A stretch of 36,691 nt of DNA. Origin: CAZPZZ01 sp964591245 (GTDB lineage: Bacteria; Acidobacteriota; Vicinamibacteria; Vicinamibacterales; UBA8438). The stretch lies in assembly GCA_964591245.1 (NCBI GenBank), contig CAZPZZ010000029.1, positions 1 through 36,691 on the forward strand, given 5' to 3'. The notes under the pieces are model-generated. The model did no database searches and had not been told where the DNA came from. It saw nothing but the letters and a program-made list of their open reading frames with translations. The position numbers and the translations under genes are program-made. This document shows, piece by piece, positions 6,922-15,578 of the stretch; the stretch's first letter is position 1, and each line of letters starts with the position of its first letter.

Positions 6922-9264
6922 ATGATGCGATTTTATAGAACGGCGCGACGAACGCTCGTCCTCGCACTCGCGGCGACGGTCTGGGTGAGCGGGGCCTCAG
7001 TCTCGGCCCAGTCACTCGACGGCCTCGCCACGGCCTCGCTGGCACAGATCTCGGGTGAACTCGACGTTCCGGGGCTTCAGGCCTCCGTCGAGATCCTCCG
7101 GGACGAATGGGGCGTGCCGCATATCTACGCGCAGAATGATGACGATCTCTTCTTTGCGCAAGGCTACGTCATGGCCCAGGACCGGCTGTGGCAGATGGAG
7201 ATGTGGCGCCGCTGGCATGAAGGGCGCCTCGCCGAAATCTTTGGCCCGGAGGCGCTGCCCTACGACCGGCGTACGCGGCTCATGATGTTCCGCGGTCCCT
7301 GGGATGAGACCGAATGGACGAGTTACCACCCCGACGCCAAGCGGCTCTTCACGGCCCACGCGAACGGGGTCAACGCGTATATCGCGCAGCAGCGGGACAA
7401 TCTCCCGGTCGAGTTTCAGCTGACCGGCATCGAGCCCGCCCCCTGGACGCCGGAAACCAGCGTGCTGCGTTGGGCGGCACTGGCCGTTCCCAGCGTACGT
7501 GGGCATGCGATCAACGAGATTCAACTGGCGCTCAACGTCGCGCGCTACGGCGCTGAAGAAGCGAATCGCCGTGCCGCACCGGACCCCTGGGATGATCTCG
7601 TCGTTCCGGAGGGCCTGGACCTCAGCATTATCACGGAAGATCTACTCGAGGCCGCGCGGGCCGGAGACGGCGACCCGTTCGTGGCGGGCCGGCTGCCGGC
7701 GTTGGAGATTGTCGATCCCTACCGGGCACTCGTCGACACCCCGGGCCTGCAGGCAACGCGAGTATCCGCGAGAGAGATTCCGACCGAAGGGAGCAATAAC
7801 TGGGTCATGACCGGCGCCCGCTCGCCGAGTGGCATCCCGATCCTTGCCAATGACCCGCACCGACGCATCGAGATGCCGGCCCTGCGGTACTTCATACATC
7901 TGGTGGCGCCGGGCTGGAATGTCATCGGCGGCGGCGAGCCGCCCTTCGCAGGAGTGGATGCCGGCAGCAACGAACACATGGCCTGGGGCTTCACCTTTGC
8001 CGGCACCGACATGGTCGATGTCTACGTCGAGGAGTTGCATCCGGAGACGCCCGATCTCGTGAAGTGGCAAGACGGCTGGGAAGCCCTCCAAATCATCGAG
8101 GAAGACATTCTTGTCAAAGGCCAGGACCCCGAGCACATCACGCTCAAGTTCAGCCGCCATGGACCGGTGTTTTACGAGGACCTGGAGCACCGCCGTGTCT
8201 ACGCGGTGCGCTCGGTCGTACAGGAGCCAGGCACCGCGGCCTACAAAGGGAGTTTTCAGCTCGCACAGGCCACCGGGTGCGAGGATTTCTTCGACCGCGC
8301 CATGCACTGGCTGGTGCCGACGCACAGTCTCATCTGCGGCGACGTACAGGGGAATATCGCCCTGCAGGTCACGGGACTGACCCCCGATCGTGACGGGTGG
8401 AACGGCCGCCTCCCGGTGCCGGGAACCGGTGAGTTTGAATGGCGTGGATTCCGGTCAGACCTTCCACGGGAGTACAACCCCGACCGGGGATACATCGCGA
8501 CCGCAAACAATAACGTGCATCCGCCGGATTACCAGGGACGCCCGGTCTTCTACCACTCCTCGAGAGGCGTAGAGACCTCTCGGATTGCGCGGCTGCATCA
8601 AATTCTCGGCGCCGGCGAGATTCTTTCGGTGGAGGACCACGAGCGGATCCAGCACGACGCCTATCTCCTGGCGGCTGAACGCGACATCCCCTCGTTCCAG
8701 GGATGGACATCCGACGACCCGGACGTGGAGTGGGCCCGACAGCAGATAGCGGGATGGAACGGGAGTCTCTCCCGTGAGAGCGCGGCCGGGGCGCTCTATG
8801 TGCGCTGGAATAGCGAGGTCGCAGCGGACGCCCGAGCGTCTGATACTCCGGTCGCAGAGCGCCAATCCTTGATCGAGGACGGCGTGCGCGCGGCCATGGC
8901 ACGGCTGAGCGCGGAGTTAGGTCCAGACCGCACGGCGTGGCGCCACGGACGGGTACACGCCAGCGAATTGCCGCATATGATGACGGCAGCCTTCGACTTG
9001 CCGACGGTCGAGCGTCCGGGTGGGTTCGGTTCGGTGAACGCCACCGGAGCCAATTTCCGTCGCATCATCGACCTGGCCGACCTGGATCGTTCGGTGGCGA
9101 CCAACGCACCGGGTCAGTCGGCCCAACCCGGAAGTCCCTATTACGGCAATCTCGTGGATCGCCTGGGGAACGGAGAGTATTTTCCGCTGTTGTATACACG
9201 AGAGGGGGTCGAGGAGCACACGGCTCATCGCCTGACCCTCCGCCCGACGCGGCGCACCGAATAG
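6922..9264 (+). CDS. Penicillin acylase family amidohydrolase (Ntn-hydrolase precursor)
   Basis: A 780-residue exported precursor of the penicillin G acylase/PvdQ family. A signal peptide (residues 1-30, ending VSAQ) is followed by the alpha-chain motif EWGVPHIYAQNDDDLFFAQG and then MAQDRLWQMEM. The autocatalytic cleavage site is Gly290-Ser291 in EGSNNW; Ser291 would become the N-terminal nucleophile of the beta chain. Near the C-terminus are NATGANFRRIID and the family ending NGEYFPLLYTREGV. Length and layout (alpha, spacer, beta) match the family. Members cleave amides such as beta-lactam side chains, acyl-homoserine lactones or acylated amino acids; the substrate cannot be read from sequence. 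GGGGAGG (6911-6917) sets the start at ATG 6922 or 6925. It lies 37 bases after the molybdoenzyme, probably in the same transcript. Confidence 0.93.
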   Translation: MMRFYRTARRTLVLALAATVWVSGASVSAQSLDGLATASLAQISGELDVPGLQASVEILRDEWGVPHIYAQNDDDLFFAQGYVMAQDRLWQMEMWRRWHEGRLAEIFGPEALPYDRRTRLMMFRGPWDETEWTSYHPDAKRLFTAHANGVNAYIAQQRDNLPVEFQLTGIEPAPWTPETSVLRWAALAVPSVRGHAINEIQLALNVARYGAEEANRRAAPDPWDDLVVPEGLDLSIITEDLLEAARAGDGDPFVAGRLPALEIVDPYRALVDTPGLQATRVSAREIPTEGSNNWVMTGARSPSGIPILANDPHRRIEMPALRYFIHLVAPGWNVIGGGEPPFAGVDAGSNEHMAWGFTFAGTDMVDVYVEELHPETPDLVKWQDGWEALQIIEEDILVKGQDPEHITLKFSRHGPVFYEDLEHRRVYAVRSVVQEPGTAAYKGSFQLAQATGCEDFFDRAMHWLVPTHSLICGDVQGNIALQVTGLTPDRDGWNGRLPVPGTGEFEWRGFRSDLPREYNPDRGYIATANNNVHPPDYQGRPVFYHSSRGVETSRIARLHQILGAGEILSVEDHERIQHDAYLLAAERDIPSFQGWTSDDPDVEWARQQIAGWNGSLSRESAAGALYVRWNSEVAADARASDTPVAERQSLIEDGVRAAMARLSAELGPDRTAWRHGRVHASELPHMMTAAFDLPTVERPGGFGSVNATGANFRRIIDLADLDRSVATNAPGQSAQPGSPYYGNLVDRLGNGEYFPLLYTREGVEEHTAHRLTLRPTRRTE

Positions 9265-9339
9265 AGAGCGCCCCTTTGGCCTGACACATCGCCTGTTGGC
9301 GTCTGGAACCGCGGTCCCTTGACCGGGAGCAGGCTGGCA

Positions 9340-9365
9340 CCAGAACGTGCGGCGCCGCGCTCTGG
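9340..9365. other. GC-rich stem-loop in the leader of the PQQ dehydrogenase gene
   Basis: CCAGA (9340-9344) pairs with TCTGG (9361-9365), and inside them lies the palindrome GCGGCGCCGC (9349-9358), giving a compact hairpin. It sits in the 184-base gap after the penicillin acylase gene. It may attenuate or end the upstream message or shield the leader of the next gene; no T-run is present. Confidence 0.35.
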
Positions 9366-9448
9366 CTGGTGGGGACCATCGCATCAAGGGACACGCCGCC
9401 TTGCGCGGACCATCGCGTGGGGATGGCGTATTACGTGAGAGGACTCCC

Positions 9449-11407
9449 ATGCGAGATTGCATCCTGGCCGCGGTGGCTCTCCTGCTGTTGGGCCCGACCG
9501 TATCGCTCGCCCAGACCGGCGCGCTCCCCGGGCGTTGGCTGACCTACGGGGGTGATGCCGGTAGTACCAGGTACTCGCCCCTCGACCAGATCGATGAAAA
9601 CTCGCTCGAGCGGCTCAAGGTTGCCTGGCGGTGGGACTCGCCCGACAATGCCGTCGTCGTCAACAATCGTGCCGCATTGTCACGCGTGCCGTCGGCCTTC
9701 AAGGCCACCCCTGTCCTGATCGATGGCATCCTGTACATCAAGACGTCGATGAGTCAGGCGGCGGCAATCGACGCCGCCACCGGTGAAACGAAATGGGTCT
9801 TCGATCCGGGTATCTGGGACGGCTTCGCCCCGGCGAATACGGGATTCAACTCCCGTGGCGTTGCCTATTGGTCCGATGGGGTCGAAGCGCGGATCTTCCT
9901 GCCCACAGGAGACGCCTATCTCTACGCCCTGGACGCCGCGACAGGCCGACCCATTGCGCAATTCGGAGCCGATGGGGCGGTTGACGCCACCCAGGGGCTA
10001 CGCCGGCCTATTCCGCGTGAAGAGTACCAGCTGATGTCAGCGCCGCTGGTCGTCGGGGACGTCGTCGTGATCGGGTCCGTCGTCTTCGACGGGCCGCGCT
10101 ACCAGTTGGCTCCCCCCGGGGATGTGCGGGGATTCGACGTCCGGACCGGTGAAGAACTCTGGGAGTTCCATACAATTCCGCAGCCCGGAGAATTCGGTAA
10201 CGACACCTGGGAAGACGGGTCATGGCGAGACACGGGCGCGACCAATGCCTGGGGTTCGCTCAGCGCGGACTCGGAGCTAGGCTACGTCTACATCCCGACG
10301 AGCACTCCGACGAATGATTGGTACGGCGGTCATCGTCCGGGGGATAACCTCTTTGCGGAAAGTATCGTCTGCCTGGACGCGGAGACCGGCGAGCGCGTGT
10401 GGCACTTTCAATTCGTCCACCACGGATTATGGGACTACGATGCCACGGCGGCACCGTTGCTCGTCGATCTGGTCGTGGATGGCCGTCCAATCAAGGCGGT
10501 CGCGGTGGTCACGAAGCAGGCCTATACCTATGTCTTCGATCGGATCACGGGCGAACCCGTCTGGCCCATCGAGGAACGGCCGGTTCCACCGTCGCTAGTG
10601 CCCGGGGAGCGAAGTTCGCCAACCCAACCGCATCCCACGAAACCGCCTCCCTTTGATCGCCAGGGGTTCGCACGAGATGACCTGATCGATTTCACCCCTG
10701 AATTGCGTGCCGAAGCGGAGGAACTGCTGGGGGCGTTTACCTACGGGCCCCTCTTCGAGCCACCGGCACTGGTCGGCAACGGCACCCGCGGCACCATCTT
10801 GATGCCCGGGGCCACCGGCGGGGCCAACTGGCCAGGCGCTGCCATCGATCCGGAGACCGGCTGGTTGTATGTGCCCTCCCAGACACGTCCGCACGTGATC
10901 CAGATCGAGCCTGCAGACCCGACCACTTCTGACTTCGCATACCGACGCGGTGGGGGAGCTCGCCTGGAGGGCCCGCAGGGGCTTCCGCTCTTCAAACCGC
11001 CGTATACCCGTGTGTCGGCCTTCGATCTGAATACCGGGACGCTCGCCTGGATGCAGCCCCTGGGAGACGGACCACGGCAGACGGTCATGGACCTGGGCAT
11101 TTCCGACCCGGGCCCCCTGGGAGGGAGTCTGTACACGGGACCACTGGTCACGAAGACGGCCCTCTTTCTCGGGCTCCGCGGCGATGACGCGCCAAATCTC
11201 GGCGCCGGTGGCGGCCGGTTCCCCACGGACGCACCTCCCACGTTCAACGCCTACGACAAGACGACCGGTCGTCTGCTCGGTTCGGTGGCGCTCGATGTGC
11301 CACCGACCGGAACGCCAATGACCTATGAACTCGAGGGACGGCAGTTTCTCGTCGTGGCCTACGGCACGGGTGATGCCGCCGGACTCGTCGCCCTGGCGCT
11401 CGACTAA
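9449..11407 (+). CDS. PQQ-dependent dehydrogenase, periplasmic (quinoprotein)
   Basis: A 652-residue exported quinoprotein with a signal peptide (about residues 1-22, VSLAQ). The eight-bladed propeller begins with LTYGGDAGSTRYSPLDQI, as in PQQ glucose and alcohol dehydrogenases, and repeated blade motifs such as AIDAATGETKWVF, CLDAETGERVWHF and AIDPETGWLYVPS recur. NGTRGTILMPGATGGANWPG is typical of the membrane glucose dehydrogenase-like subgroup. There is no CXXCH haem motif and no membrane domain, so it must use a separate electron acceptor. The start is ATG 9449 with GAGAGGA just upstream; a longer frame exists but lacks a signal. The M42 peptidase gene follows after 29 bases. Substrate is unknown (a sugar or alcohol). 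Confidence 0.92.
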   Translation: MRDCILAAVALLLLGPTVSLAQTGALPGRWLTYGGDAGSTRYSPLDQIDENSLERLKVAWRWDSPDNAVVVNNRAALSRVPSAFKATPVLIDGILYIKTSMSQAAAIDAATGETKWVFDPGIWDGFAPANTGFNSRGVAYWSDGVEARIFLPTGDAYLYALDAATGRPIAQFGADGAVDATQGLRRPIPREEYQLMSAPLVVGDVVVIGSVVFDGPRYQLAPPGDVRGFDVRTGEELWEFHTIPQPGEFGNDTWEDGSWRDTGATNAWGSLSADSELGYVYIPTSTPTNDWYGGHRPGDNLFAESIVCLDAETGERVWHFQFVHHGLWDYDATAAPLLVDLVVDGRPIKAVAVVTKQAYTYVFDRITGEPVWPIEERPVPPSLVPGERSSPTQPHPTKPPPFDRQGFARDDLIDFTPELRAEAEELLGAFTYGPLFEPPALVGNGTRGTILMPGATGGANWPGAAIDPETGWLYVPSQTRPHVIQIEPADPTTSDFAYRRGGGARLEGPQGLPLFKPPYTRVSAFDLNTGTLAWMQPLGDGPRQTVMDLGISDPGPLGGSLYTGPLVTKTALFLGLRGDDAPNLGAGGGRFPTDAPPTFNAYDKTTGRLLGSVALDVPPTGTPMTYELEGRQFLVVAYGTGDAAGLVALALD

Positions 11408-11436
11408 CGGGCACACGCGTTTTACTCGGGGGGCCT

Positions 11437-12606
11437 ATGTCTCGAATCGTCTTACTTGTCGCCATCACGATCGCACTCCTCGGAGATACACGTTCTGTCC
11501 AGGGCCAGTCACCGGATCCGGTGGTCGACTTGCTCGCCGCCCTCACGAATGCGCCTGGAGCCAGCGGATTTGAAGGCCCGGTGCGAGATATCGTCAGATC
11601 GCGATTGATGGAACTCGGCGGGGAGATCTCTCACGATGGACTCGGCTCGGTCATCGGTCGCTTCGCCGGTCCCCCGGACAGCCCACGGGTGATGGTCACG
11701 GCCCACATGGACGAAGTGGGCCTGCTGGTGCAATACATTCGTCCGGATGGGTTTATCAAATTCAAGACGCTGGGCGGATGGCTCAACCAGGCGCTGGTCG
11801 ACCAACGATGGATTCTCAACACACGAGAGGGGTTGATCCACGGCGTCAGTGGCATCCGCACCATACACGTGACGCGCGGGAGCGAGCGTACCCGGGTCTG
11901 GGATAGTAACGAGCTGTTTATCGACGTTGGGGCCACATCGCGATCGGACGCCCTCGCCATGGGCATCCGGCCGGGTGATCCCATCGCGCCGTGGAGCCCC
12001 TTCACCGTGCTTGCCAATGACCGCTACGCGGCGAAAGCGTGGGACGATCGGGTCGGGCTGGGCGTGATGCTCGAGGCCATGCAGCGGATGCAGCAGCGGG
12101 GGATCTCGCTACCCAGCACGATTTATCTGGTGGCCACCGTCCAGGAGGAGATCGGACTCCGTGGAGCGCAGACGTCGGTGCCCCTCGTGAACCCGGATCT
12201 CGGTATTTCCATCGAAGCGGGCGTCTCGGCGGATTACCCGGGGGCGCGACCGGAGCAAGCCCAGGAGCGGCTTGGCGGCGGGCCGGGCCTCTTTCTGCTG
12301 GACAGCTCCATGCTCCCCAATACCAAGCTCCGCAATCTCCTCTTCGACGTGGCATACAGTGAAGGCATCACGCTCCAACCGGACGTCTTGAGCGGCTACG
12401 GCGAGGACGGCGCCGAGATCCAGCGCTTTGACACCGGGAGGCCTTCCGTCAACATGACCGTCCCGACCCGCTATTTGCACGGGCATACGGGCATCATCGA
12501 TCGGAACGATTTCGAGGGGGCCGTGGAGTTACTCATCGCCGTGCTCCAACGACTCGACGGCCCCGCCATTGCCGAGTTGTCCAGCTTTCGCCCCGGAGAT
12601 CGCTAA
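11437..12606 (+). CDS. Exported M42-family metallo-aminopeptidase
   Basis: A 389-residue protein of the M42 (glutamyl aminopeptidase/tetrahedral aminopeptidase) family. Metal and catalytic residues are visible in order: His90 and Asp92 in TAHMDEVG, Asp203/Asp204 in KAWDDRVG, the Glu pair 237-238 in VQEEIGLRG, Asp266 in SADYPG, and His348 in RYLHGH. Most M42 enzymes are cytoplasmic; here residues 1-24 look like a Sec signal (VLLVAITIALLGDTRSVQGQ), so this one is probably periplasmic. It would trim amino acids from peptides. It lies 29 bases after the PQQ dehydrogenase gene and within the same-strand run of exported catabolic genes. Confidence 0.9.
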   Translation: MSRIVLLVAITIALLGDTRSVQGQSPDPVVDLLAALTNAPGASGFEGPVRDIVRSRLMELGGEISHDGLGSVIGRFAGPPDSPRVMVTAHMDEVGLLVQYIRPDGFIKFKTLGGWLNQALVDQRWILNTREGLIHGVSGIRTIHVTRGSERTRVWDSNELFIDVGATSRSDALAMGIRPGDPIAPWSPFTVLANDRYAAKAWDDRVGLGVMLEAMQRMQQRGISLPSTIYLVATVQEEIGLRGAQTSVPLVNPDLGISIEAGVSADYPGARPEQAQERLGGGPGLFLLDSSMLPNTKLRNLLFDVAYSEGITLQPDVLSGYGEDGAEIQRFDTGRPSVNMTVPTRYLHGHTGIIDRNDFEGAVELLIAVLQRLDGPAIAELSSFRPGDR

Positions 12607-12662
12607 CCATTGATTACGACGCCGTACGGCAATGGTCGGGCGCCGTGCACACAGGGGAGACC

Positions 12663-13664
12663 ATGCCCAGAATGTATGGGGTAGTCGCACTGGCCGCCAG
12701 TCTGTCGGCCATATTCATGACGGGTGCGGCCCCGGCGGCCCGTCATGGCACAGACCGGCCACTCGTCAGCCTCCAGGACTACGATCGCTGGCGCAGTGAA
12801 CTCTCGAACTGGGGGCGGTGGGGGCCGGATGATGAACTTGGGGCCCTGAATCTCATCACGCCGGAAAAACGTCGTGCTGCCGCGGCCCTGGTACAGGACG
12901 GCCTGACCGTCTCCCTGGCCTCGACCGCTCAGGTCGAAGCGTCCCTGGACAACCCCTGTCCGGTAGCGTGGGAAATGGTGACCGCGTCGCCGCAGGGAGC
13001 TACGGACAGCGTCGCCTATCCATGCATTCACGGACCTGGGACGACGCATATTGACGGGTTCGGTCACCGCTTCTTCGACGGGAAGATGTGGAATGGCTAC
13101 CCGATAGCTGGCACCGTGACGATGGAGGGAGGGGCGCAGAAAAATTCGATTCTCACGATGAAGGACGGCATCGTGACGCGTGGGGTGCTCTACGACATTC
13201 CGCGGCTCAAAGGCGTGGCCTATCTTGAACCGGGCGAGCGCATCTTTGTCGAAGATCTCGAGGCCTGGGAAGCCCTGTCGGGCGTACGCGTCGGGGCCGG
13301 CGACGCGCTGTTATTGCGCTGGGGCCGATGGGCGCGGCAGGAGGCGCTGGGCCCCTTCGATACCGGTGCCGAGGCGGCTGGCTTCGACAACTCGGTGATT
13401 CCCTGGCTCAAGGCCCGGGATGTCGCGCTCATTGGCTGGGAAACGCCCGGCTACATGCCCCAGCCGCCTGGCGATCTTCCCCGGTTGGCGCTCCATGACT
13501 TTGCCCTCACGATGCTGGGCGTGCACCATCTGGATCGGGCTGATTTCGACGCACTGGCCGCACTGGCCGCCGAACGGAATCGCTGGGAATTCATGCTCAC
13601 CATCGGCCTGCTCCCGATTCCGAATGGTACGGGGTCTCCCGTCAATCCCATCGCGATTTTCTAG
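12663..13664 (+). CDS. Cyclase family protein (kynurenine formamidase-like metal hydrolase), exported
   Basis: A 333-residue protein of the putative cyclase family (PF04199), which includes kynurenine formamidase and isatin hydrolase. The signature HGPGTTHIDGFGH (about residues 123-135) contains the His/Asp/His metal ligands. The N-terminus looks like a signal peptide (VVALAASLSAIFMTGAAPAA). The family's typical fold continues through VLYDIPRLKG, GDALLLRWGRW and the C-terminal RNRWEFMLTIGLLPIPNGTGSP-type ending. Candidate starts are ATG 12663 (GGGGAG only 3 bases upstream), ATG 12672 (12 bases from the same motif) and GTG 12645; the true one is uncertain within 9 residues. Likely amide or lactam hydrolysis; substrate unknown. 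Confidence 0.87.
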   Translation: MPRMYGVVALAASLSAIFMTGAAPAARHGTDRPLVSLQDYDRWRSELSNWGRWGPDDELGALNLITPEKRRAAAALVQDGLTVSLASTAQVEASLDNPCPVAWEMVTASPQGATDSVAYPCIHGPGTTHIDGFGHRFFDGKMWNGYPIAGTVTMEGGAQKNSILTMKDGIVTRGVLYDIPRLKGVAYLEPGERIFVEDLEAWEALSGVRVGAGDALLLRWGRWARQEALGPFDTGAEAAGFDNSVIPWLKARDVALIGWETPGYMPQPPGDLPRLALHDFALTMLGVHHLDRADFDALAALAAERNRWEFMLTIGLLPIPNGTGSPVNPIAIF

Positions 13665-13676
13665 GAGCCACGATCT

Positions 13677-14210
13677 ATGCTCGCTTGCTCTCGATCCTGC
13701 GTCGCATCCAGCCGTGCCGCGCGCTGCATCGGAATCTGGCTTCTCGTCGGCGTCTGCGGGGCACTCGGCGGATCGGCGCAAGCCCAGACAGAGGAAGAGG
13801 CCGCCGTGAGCGCGGTGCTCGACGCCCTGCACCAGGCAGCCGCCGGGGCGGACGCCCAAGCCTATTTCGGCCTCTATGCCACGGAATTCATCTTCCTCGG
13901 CACCGACGCAACCGAACGGTGGGACCGTGCAGCATTCACGGCGTACGCGACCAGTCGCTTTTCGCAGGGGCAAGGCTGGACCTACGCGACACGTGAACGA
14001 CACATCTATATCGGCCCCGGGGCGCAGGTGGCCTGGTTTGATGAGCGCCTACACAACGCGCGGCTCGGTGACACGCGGGGAACCGGCACACTCGTCAAGG
14101 AGGATGGGGACTGGAAAATCAGCCAATACCACCTGACCATCCCTATCCCCAATGCCCTCGTGCCTGAGATCGTGGAGAGCATACAGACACGTACCGAGGC
14201 GCGCGACTGA
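13677..14210 (+). CDS. Secreted SnoaL-like protein (DUF4440/SnoaL_3 type)
   Basis: A 177-residue protein with a signal peptide (to about residue 37, GSAQAQ) followed by an NTF2-fold domain: AVSAVLDALHQAAAGADAQA, the strand ATEFIFLGTDATERW, and a C-terminal KEDGDWKISQYHLTIPIP. This arrangement is the SnoaL_3/DUF4440 type, distinct from the SnoaL_4-like protein at 412-915. The trailing segment PNALVPEIVESIQTRT is common in this subgroup. Translation starts at ATG 13677 with AGGAG at 13663-13667 overlapping the stop of the cyclase gene, so the two are coupled. It is the last gene of the plus-strand run and converges on the PQQ sugar dehydrogenase. Function unknown. Confidence 0.83.
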   Translation: MLACSRSCVASSRAARCIGIWLLVGVCGALGGSAQAQTEEEAAVSAVLDALHQAAAGADAQAYFGLYATEFIFLGTDATERWDRAAFTAYATSRFSQGQGWTYATRERHIYIGPGAQVAWFDERLHNARLGDTRGTGTLVKEDGDWKISQYHLTIPIPNALVPEIVESIQTRTEARD

Positions 14211-14253
14211 CGGACGCGCCCCCCTCCGGCTCCGCGACGGATGACTCCGGTCG

Positions 14254-15483
14254 CTAGCGAGCCGGTTCGAGTTTGAGGACGGCCCCGTCTTCCATGTCCG
14301 TTGTCAGGTACAGGAATCCGTCCGGGCTCTGTTTCACATCCCGGATGCGCTGACCGAGTTCCGTCAGCAGTGTTTCGCGACGGGATTCGAGCCCCTGTGC
14401 ATTGAAGGCGACGCGAGAGAGTTGCTCCCCCCGCAGTCCGCCCGCAAAGAGATGACCGGTCCACTCGGGAAACTTGTCGCCCGTGTAGAACACCATCCCC
14501 GAGATGGAGATCGAGGGCGTGTAGTAGACCAACGGTTGTTCCATACCCGGGGCCGCCGTGGGTGGCTGAATCGTCGGCGGTGGCAAGCCAGACCGGATGC
14601 CGTCAGGATCGTTCGAATAGGCCCGCCCATAGGTAATCACGGGCCAGCCGTAATTGGCTCCGGGGCGAATGATATTGATCTCGTCGCCGCCCTGGGGCCC
14701 ATTTTCGGTTTCCCACAATTCCCCCGAACGCGGATGAAAGGTGAGACCGTTGGAATTCCGGATACCGAGCGCGTAGATCTCCGGGCGATAGCCAATCTGA
14801 TCGACAAAGGGGTTGTCCGTCGGCACGGTGCCATCCTCATTGAGGCGGAGAATCTTTCCGCCATGGTGGTCCGGATCTTGCGCCCAGCTTGTGTCGCCCT
14901 GTCGTTCGGCGAAACCAGGCGCCCCGATGGTCAGGTAGAGCTTGCCGTCTGGTCCAAAGATCATCCGCGCGGACGAGGGCCCGTCCGTCCAGGATGCCGA
15001 CTCGAAGATTTCCTCAACGTCTAGCAGTTCGTACCCCTCGAGGCGTCCACGAATAACGACCGCGGTTCGCAGATGGTCCGCGTCTGGGTTTCGCTTCCAG
15101 TAGGAGACATAGACCAGACGATTCTCGGAGAAGCGAGGATGCACCGTGACATCAACGCCCGCCGTATCCCTGCGCTGACTCGTGATGCCCGGCAGCAAGC
15201 CCGTAATGGGCGTCGGGTCGAGGACATCATCGTGGATCAACCGAAGCGTTGCCTGGTTCTGTTCCGTGACGAGGATGTCTCCACCAGGGAGGAAGGTCAG
15301 TGCCCACGGGTGAACCAGTCCCTTAATCGGCACGACCCGCACCGGCCCGGCCGACGTCGACACCACAGACGGCGTCTCGGAGAGCGGGCCCGGTGGCTGG
15401 GCCCATCCCGGAGGTGCGGCAATGGCCACAACGAGAGCCATGACGACGGGAGTCAAACGACGCAATACGCTGCGCGGCACCAT
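14254..15483 (-). CDS. Soluble PQQ-dependent aldose/sugar dehydrogenase
   Basis: A 409-residue exported protein of the GSDH/YliI (aldose sugar dehydrogenase) family, a six-bladed propeller distinct from the eight-bladed enzymes elsewhere in the window. Key signs are GLVHPWALTFLPGGDILVTE near the start (containing the probable catalytic His), RDTAGVDVTVHPRF, GKILRLNEDGTVPTDNPF, YALGIRNSNGLTFHP, and ENGPQGGDEINI followed by GANYGWP. A signal peptide precedes these (ALVVAIAAPPGWAQ). The start is ATG 15483, with AGGAG in CCAGGAGAGACTAC directly upstream; an upstream 33-residue extension is unsupported. It would oxidise aldoses in the periplasm using PQQ and calcium. It converges on the SnoaL-like gene at 13677. 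Confidence 0.92.
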   Translation of the reverse strand: MVPRSVLRRLTPVVMALVVAIAAPPGWAQPPGPLSETPSVVSTSAGPVRVVPIKGLVHPWALTFLPGGDILVTEQNQATLRLIHDDVLDPTPITGLLPGITSQRRDTAGVDVTVHPRFSENRLVYVSYWKRNPDADHLRTAVVIRGRLEGYELLDVEEIFESASWTDGPSSARMIFGPDGKLYLTIGAPGFAERQGDTSWAQDPDHHGGKILRLNEDGTVPTDNPFVDQIGYRPEIYALGIRNSNGLTFHPRSGELWETENGPQGGDEINIIRPGANYGWPVITYGRAYSNDPDGIRSGLPPPTIQPPTAAPGMEQPLVYYTPSISISGMVFYTGDKFPEWTGHLFAGGLRGEQLSRVAFNAQGLESRRETLLTELGQRIRDVKQSPDGFLYLTTDMEDGAVLKLEPAR

Positions 15484-15578
15484 GTAGTCTCTCCTGGCGG
15501 CACGTGCTGCGCCGCATGTCCCAACGAGGTTGACAGACCCTGAATTATAGAAGGAATTATGACCAGGGCCGCCGTTCT

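Noticed and set aside
6922..9264. Penicillin acylase as an antibiotic-resistance gene
   Set aside because: The family is broad (acyl-homoserine lactones, amides, peptides) and nothing nearby indicates beta-lactam resistance.
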